Assembly (NCBI RefSeq): GCF_947488465.1
Contig: NZ_CANKZA010000003.1
Span: 1-64,000 of the forward strand
Source: an uncultured Microbacterium sp.
Lineage (GTDB): Bacteria; Actinomycetota; Actinomycetes; Actinomycetales; Microbacteriaceae
Direction of reading: 5' to 3'
Length of the DNA stretch: 64,000 bases
Position numbers and translations under genes: made by a program. The notes below the pieces were generated by a model. It did no database searches. It was not told the origin of the DNA and saw only the letters and a list, made by a program, of their open reading frames with translations. The stretch's first letter is position 1, and the number at the start of each line of letters is the position of its first letter. Shown one piece after another: positions 60,221-64,000 of the stretch.

Positions 60221-61299
60221 GTCCACGGCGCCAAGCCGCCGGCGAGCACGCGTGCGTCGATCCCGCGCGCGTGCAGAACCTCCGCCGCCTGTTGCGCGCG
60301 GATGCCGTGCGCACAGATCACGACGACGGGGCCGTCGGCGTCGAGCTGCGACGGATCGGCGAGGAAGCTTCCGAGGGGGATCAGCACGGAATCCCCGATG
60401 CTGCCGGTATCCGTCTCCCACGGCTCGCGGACGTCGAGGAGGATGGCGCCCTCGTCGCTCTGCGCTGTGAGCATTTCGGCGGCGGTGATCTGGGGGATGG
60501 GGAGGGGCACGGAGGTGGGGGCGGCGGGCACGGTCGCGGGGAGCAGCGGCACCTCGGTGACCCGGCCCTGGAGGCCGTCGATCAGCATCACCCTCCCGAG
60601 CAGCGGCTCGCCGATGCCGGCGACGAGCTTGAGAGCCTCGACGGCCATGACCGAGCCGACCTGAAGGGTCAGCGCGCCGAGCACGCCGACCTCGGCGCAG
60701 CTGGGTGCTTCGCCGACTCGGTCGATCGGGTGCAGGTCGGAGAGTACGACCGGGTTGCGCCCGGCCGGCGGAGTCGACCAGAACACGGTCACCTGTGCGT
60801 GGAATTCCTGCACGACGCCCCACACGAGCGGGAGTCCGAGGCGCTCGCAGGCGGCTGCCACGACCGCACGCGTCGCGAAGGTGTCCGAGCCGTCGAGGAC
60901 CACGTCGGCGCCGCGGAGTATCTCCTCGGCGTTGCCGGCATCCACTCGCCGCGGCACCGCGTGGACGATGGTCGACGGACTCAGATCGGCGGCGGCCCGC
61001 ACGGCGGAGTCGACCTTTCGCAGGCCCACGTCGGACAGCCGGTGCAGCACCTGCCGCTGCAGGTTCGCGATGTCGACCCGGTCGTCGTCGATGACGGTGA
61101 GTGTGCCGACGCCGGCGGCAGCGAGGGCGAGCACCGCGGGTGAGCCGAGGCCGCCGGCGCCGACGATCGCGACGTGCGCACCGGCCACACGGCGCTGGGA
61201 GATCTCGCCGAAACCACGCAGGACAGCGTGACGGTGCGTGCGTGCGCGCTCGTCATCATCGAGCGCGCCGACCGGGTCGACCAGCGGCGGCAGGGGCAT
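60217..61299 (-). CDS. moeZ: MoeZ-type adenylyltransferase/sulfurtransferase
   Basis: A 360-residue fusion. The N-terminal ThiF/MoeB domain (HVAIVGAGGLGSPAVLALAAAGVGTLTVIDDDRVDIANLQRQ) adenylates MoaD-type carriers. The C-terminal rhodanese domain has the active cysteine in VICAHGIRA (Cys329), less usual than the CRSG-type loop. Together they activate and sulfurate MoaD. First gene of the minus-strand operon, with TAGCCT 6 nt before ATG. Confidence 0.92.
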   Translation of the reverse strand: MPLPPLVDPVGALDDDERARTHRHAVLRGFGEISQRRVAGAHVAIVGAGGLGSPAVLALAAAGVGTLTVIDDDRVDIANLQRQVLHRLSDVGLRKVDSAVRAAADLSPSTIVHAVPRRVDAGNAEEILRGADVVLDGSDTFATRAVVAAACERLGLPLVWGVVQEFHAQVTVFWSTPPAGRNPVVLSDLHPIDRVGEAPSCAEVGVLGALTLQVGSVMAVEALKLVAGIGEPLLGRVMLIDGLQGRVTEVPLLPATVPAAPTSVPLPIPQITAAEMLTAQSDEGAILLDVREPWETDTGSIGDSVLIPLGSFLADPSQLDADGPVVVICAHGIRAQQAAEVLHARGIDARVLAGGLAPWT

Positions 61300-61305
61300 G
61301 CGTCC

Positions 61306-61311
61306 AGGCTA
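61306..61311 (-). promoter_or_regulatory. -10 element of the moeZ operon
   Basis: TAGCCT on the minus strand, 6 nt before the moeZ ATG; leaderless type. Confidence 0.5.
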
Positions 61312-61330
61312 ATCCCCGTGGCCCGCCCGC

Positions 61331-61350
61331 TTCACGGTGATCACCGTGAA
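61331..61350. promoter_or_regulatory. 20-bp perfect palindromic operator candidate
   Basis: TTCACGGTGATCACCGTGAA, perfect over all 20 bases, lies between the divergent moeZ and mop/mod operons. It spans the likely -35 region of the moeZ promoter. It is well placed to control both operons; the cognate protein is not known. Confidence 0.65.
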
Positions 61351-61395
61351 AACCGCTGCTGCGGAGTTTTGGTGTGCAAAAGACCTTGAATACGG

Positions 61396-61401
61396 GATAA
61401 T
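61396..61401 (+). promoter_or_regulatory. -10 element of the mop-mod operon
   Basis: GATAAT, 7 nt before the ATG at 61409; TGTGCA at 61373-61378 is a weak -35 at 17 bp. Confidence 0.55.
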
Positions 61402-61408
61402 CAGACCC

Positions 61409-61801
61409 ATGGCCAGCTACCGTATCTCCGACGCAGCCCGCCTACTGGGCGTGAGCGATGACACCGTCCGCCGATGGGTAGATCAGGGGATCCTGCCGAC
61501 GACGGGTTCGTCCCCGGTCGAGATCCCTGGGCGGGAGTTGGCCGCGAAAGCCGCCGACCTCGCTCGCGGACCGGGAGATCCCACCGATGTCCTCTCAAGC
61601 GCGCGCAACCGTTTCCCGGGTCTTGTCACCCGCGTGCAGATGGATGGGGTGATGGCACAGGTCGACATTCAATCCGGTGCCCACCGCGTCGTCTCACTCA
61701 TGTCGGCCGAAGCCGTCCGCGAACTGGGTCTGGAGCCCGGCTCGCTCGCCGTCGCGGTCGTGAAAGCCACCACCGTCATCGTCGAGACACCGAAGGGCTG
61801 A
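61409..61801 (+). CDS. Molybdenum-responsive protein: MerR-like helix-turn-helix plus Mop/TOBE domain
   Basis: A 130-residue two-part protein. The N-terminus is a MerR-type helix-turn-helix (YRISDAARLLGVSDDTVRRWVDQGILPTT). The C-terminus (about 65-130) is a Mop/TOBE molybdate-binding domain (SARNRFPGLVTRVQMDGVMAQVDIQSGAHRVVSLMSAEAVRELGLEPGSLAVAVVKATTVIVETP). It therefore reads molybdate and DNA in one chain, like a small ModE. It precedes modA by 3 bp and is the prime candidate to bind the 61331-61350 palindrome. Confidence 0.9.
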   Translation: MASYRISDAARLLGVSDDTVRRWVDQGILPTTGSSPVEIPGRELAAKAADLARGPGDPTDVLSSARNRFPGLVTRVQMDGVMAQVDIQSGAHRVVSLMSAEAVRELGLEPGSLAVAVVKATTVIVETPKG

Positions 61802-61804
61802 CCC

Positions 61805-62602
61805 GTGCACCGCACCATCGCCGGCACTCTGGCGGCCCTCGCAGCCCTCACCCTCGCCCTCACCGGATGCGCCGGCGCGGGCGCCGCGGATAGCACCGTG
61901 TCCACGCCCTCGGCGACCGGGGAGAGCGTCACCGGGTCGCTCACGATCGTCGCCGCTGCATCGCTGCGTGCGGGCTTTGACAAACTCGCGACCGCGTTCG
62001 AGGCCACTCACCCCGGGGTCGACATTCGACCGATCAGCTATGACGGCTCGTCGACGCTGGCTACGCAAATCATCGAGGGTGCCGCGGTGGACGTCTTCGC
62101 CTCCGCCGACGAGACCAACATGCAGAAAGTGGTCGATGCCGGGCTCGCCGCTGATCCGCAGCCGTTCGCCACCAATGTGCTCACGATCGTCACTTCTGCA
62201 GGAAACCCCGGCGGAGTGACCGGTTTGTCCGACCTGGCCGATCCCGACCTGGTCGTCGTGCTGTGCGCCGCCGTGGTGCCCTGCGGCGCGGCGGCCACGA
62301 CCCTCCTCTCCCGGGGAGAAGTGGTGGCATCGGTCGACAGCTTTGAGCAGAACGTCACCGCGGTGCTCACGAAAGTGGCGAGCGCCGAAGCGGATGCCGG
62401 ACTCGTCTATGTCACGGATGCAGCCACGACCCCCGACGTCGAGACGGTGGAAACAGTCGGGGCCGACGCCGTCGTGAACACCTACCCTGTCGTGGCGCTG
62501 ACCGGCGCCGCAGACCCGGCCCTCGCACAGACGTTCGTCGACTTCGTGCTCTCCGATGCTGGCCGGGCGGTGCTGGACAGGCTCGGGTTCGGCGCGCCGT
62601 GA
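61805..62602 (+). CDS. modA: Molybdate ABC transporter substrate-binding lipoprotein
   Basis: A 265-residue ModA with a lipoprotein signal ending LALTGC. The binding-site patterns VAAASLRAGFDKLATAFE, DGSSTLATQIIEGAAVDVFASAD and DAGLVYVTDA match molybdate/tungstate ModA. It delivers molybdate to ModB. GTG start 3 bp after the regulator stop; 4-bp overlap with modB. Confidence 0.95.
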   Translation: MHRTIAGTLAALAALTLALTGCAGAGAADSTVSTPSATGESVTGSLTIVAAASLRAGFDKLATAFEATHPGVDIRPISYDGSSTLATQIIEGAAVDVFASADETNMQKVVDAGLAADPQPFATNVLTIVTSAGNPGGVTGLSDLADPDLVVVLCAAVVPCGAAATTLLSRGEVVASVDSFEQNVTAVLTKVASAEADAGLVYVTDAATTPDVETVETVGADAVVNTYPVVALTGAADPALAQTFVDFVLSDAGRAVLDRLGFGAP

Positions 62603-63438
62603 GCGGACGCCGGATACGGCATCCGGATGCCGCAGACCTCCGCCACGGTTTCGCGCCGCGCCTGCTGCTCGTGCCCGCGGTGCTGGGGCTGGCGCTCCTG
62701 ATCGTGCCGCTGACGGCGCTCGTCGGACGAGTGGACTGGTCGACGCTGTGGGCCGACATCACCTCACCGGAGGCGCTTTCGGCGCTGGGGCTGTCGGTGC
62801 TGACCGGCGCGATCGCGACGTGCGTGTGCATCGTGCTCGGGGTGCCGCTGGCACTGCTGATCGCTCGGGCGGAGCACCGTCTGGCGGCCGTTCTTCGCGC
62901 TGTCGTGATCGTCCCGCTCGTGCTCCCGCCGATGGTCGGTGGCGTGGCACTGTTGTTTCTGCTCGGCCGCAACGGGTGGCTCGGCAGGCTCCTCGCCGAC
63001 GTCGGAGTCACGCTGCCCTTCACAACGGCCGCGGTCGTGATCGCGCAGACTTTCGTGGCACTGCCGTTCCTCGTGCTTGCGCTGGAGGGCTCGCTGCGCG
63101 GGGCCGGCACTGGCTACGAGCACGCCGCGGCTGCCCTCGGCGCCGGACGCTGGCGGATCCTCTGGCGGGTGACACTGCCGCTCGTGGCGCCCGGGCTGCT
63201 GGCCGGCATCGTGCTGTGCTTCGCGCGGGCGATCGGCGAGTTCGGTGCGACGGCGTTGTTCGCCGGCAACGCGCCCGGCGTCACGCAGACCATGCCGCTC
63301 GCGATCTACACCGCGTTCAACGGGGCGGGGATCGGGCAGAGCACGGCCGTGGCGCTGTCGCTGTTGCTGCTGGGCACGGCGATCGCGGTGCTGTTGCTCG
63401 TGCGGGCCTGGCGTCCGGCGGCAGAGGTTGCGGCATGA
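62599..63438 (+). CDS. modB: Molybdate ABC transporter permease
   Basis: A 279-residue permease with about six helices. The EAA loop is EHAAAALGAGRWRILWRVTLPLVAPGLLAG, followed by ARAIGEFGATALFAGN. It starts with GTG overlapping modA and overlaps modC by 4 bp. Confidence 0.94.
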   Translation: MSGRRIRHPDAADLRHGFAPRLLLVPAVLGLALLIVPLTALVGRVDWSTLWADITSPEALSALGLSVLTGAIATCVCIVLGVPLALLIARAEHRLAAVLRAVVIVPLVLPPMVGGVALLFLLGRNGWLGRLLADVGVTLPFTTAAVVIAQTFVALPFLVLALEGSLRGAGTGYEHAAAALGAGRWRILWRVTLPLVAPGLLAGIVLCFARAIGEFGATALFAGNAPGVTQTMPLAIYTAFNGAGIGQSTAVALSLLLLGTAIAVLLLVRAWRPAAEVAA

Positions 63439-64000
63439 CCGGTCCCGCCCTCGAAGCGCGCGCCGTGGCGCGCCGGGGCGCGTTCGTACTGGATGTGGCA
63501 CTACACGTGGACGCGGGGGAGACCGTCGCGATCATGGGGCCGAGCGGCGCGGGCAAGTCGACGCTGCTCGCGGTGCTATCGGGGCTCGTCCGCACGCACG
63601 AGGGATACGTGCGCGTCGGCGGTCGCGAGATGTCCGCGCCGGCTGTGCACGTTCCGCCGCAGCGGCGCGGCACCGTGCTGCTGAGTCAGGATGCGCATCT
63701 CTTCCCGCACCTGTCGGCCAGGGACAACGTCGCGTTCGGGCTGCATCGCCACGGCATCCGCCGTGCGGACGCCCGGAGGGAGTCGGAGCGCTGGCTCGAG
63801 CGTGTCGGCCTGCCCGGGGTCGGCGCACGCTTTCCCCGGCAACTGTCCGGCGGACAGCAGCAACGCGTCGCACTCGCGCGGGCGCTCGCCACCGAGCCGG
63901 ACGTCCTGCTCCTGGACGAGCCGCTGATCGGACTGGATCCGGAAACGGCGGCGGAGATCCGCGCGATGCTCGGCGATCAGTTGCCGGCTGCAGGCGCGGC
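63435..64000 (+). CDS. modC: Molybdate ABC transporter ATPase (cut by window end)
   Basis: The first 188 residues of an ABC ATPase that runs past the window edge without a stop. Walker A is GPSGAGKS (35-42), the signature is LSGGQQQRVALARALA, and Walker B is VLLLDEP. In ModC a C-terminal molybdate-binding domain normally follows beyond the edge. It starts at the ATG at 63435, overlapping modB. Confidence 0.93.
   Translation, partial: MTGPALEARAVARRGAFVLDVALHVDAGETVAIMGPSGAGKSTLLAVLSGLVRTHEGYVRVGGREMSAPAVHVPPQRRGTVLLSQDAHLFPHLSARDNVAFGLHRHGIRRADARRESERWLERVGLPGVGARFPRQLSGGQQQRVALARALATEPDVLLLDEPLIGLDPETAAEIRAMLGDQLPAAGA

Overview
The window is high-G+C DNA from an actinobacterium, most likely a Microbacterium or close Microbacteriaceae relative. 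This rests on the tRNA-Trp/secE/nusG/rplK/rplA order with an acidic NusG extension, a RamB-type regulator beside the glyoxylate genes, a CmtR-type metal sensor, many apparently leaderless genes (TANNNT hexamer 6-7 nt before the start codon), and a GGTTGAGTA...TATCGAAACC palindrome between nusG and rplK. The genus is inference; no rRNA gene is present.

Layout. 0.07-8 kb: an aspartate aminotransferase, two decayed genes (a Tat phosphoesterase and a membrane protein), then aceB-aceA (glyoxylate shunt) opposite a RamB-like regulator. 8-17.7 kb: a PucR-family regulator divergent from a tightly overlapping six-gene operon (gabT, putrescine oxidase, universal stress protein, APC permease, two aldehyde dehydrogenases) that can take putrescine through GABA to succinate. 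17.8-21.2 kb: a flavin-split-barrel protein, tRNA-Trp, secE, nusG, rplK, rplA. 21.2-31.1 kb: a variable block before the next ribosomal-protein operon, with a LysE/ArgP pair, a quinone oxidoreductase, a MarR-MFS efflux operon with three matching operators, a YqaJ-like nuclease, a sigma factor, a frameshifted nitrilase, a cadmium pair (cmtR-cadD) and an XRE regulator. 31-32.2 kb: rplJ-rplL with an attenuator-like leader. 32.2-37.3 kb: a LacI regulator and a sugar ABC importer without its own ATPase. 37.4-43 kb: a DUF305/DUF3105 pair, an MFS pump, a PAP2 phosphatase and a HerA-like ATPase.

43-64 kb is a nitrogen-oxide and molybdenum region: a DUF2867 epimerase-like protein, an NnrS-like membrane protein, a very large NirK (membrane domain + cupredoxin + copper nitrite reductase), a short P450 translationally coupled to nirK, narI-narJ-narH, a narG that lacks its N-terminal two thirds, a DksA-like zinc-finger protein, a cupin, a DUF488 remnant, a cysteine-bearing winged-helix regulator with its own operator, then molybdenum cofactor genes (mogA-moaE; moeZ-moeA, moaC, mobA, DUF6457, moaD) and molybdate uptake (mop-type regulator, modA, modB, modC cut by the window edge). 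The molybdenum genes supply the cofactor of NarG, yet narG is broken here while nirK and the P450 look intact. This suggests a lineage that has lost, or is losing, nitrate respiration while keeping nitrite/NO chemistry, unless the narG junction is an assembly error.
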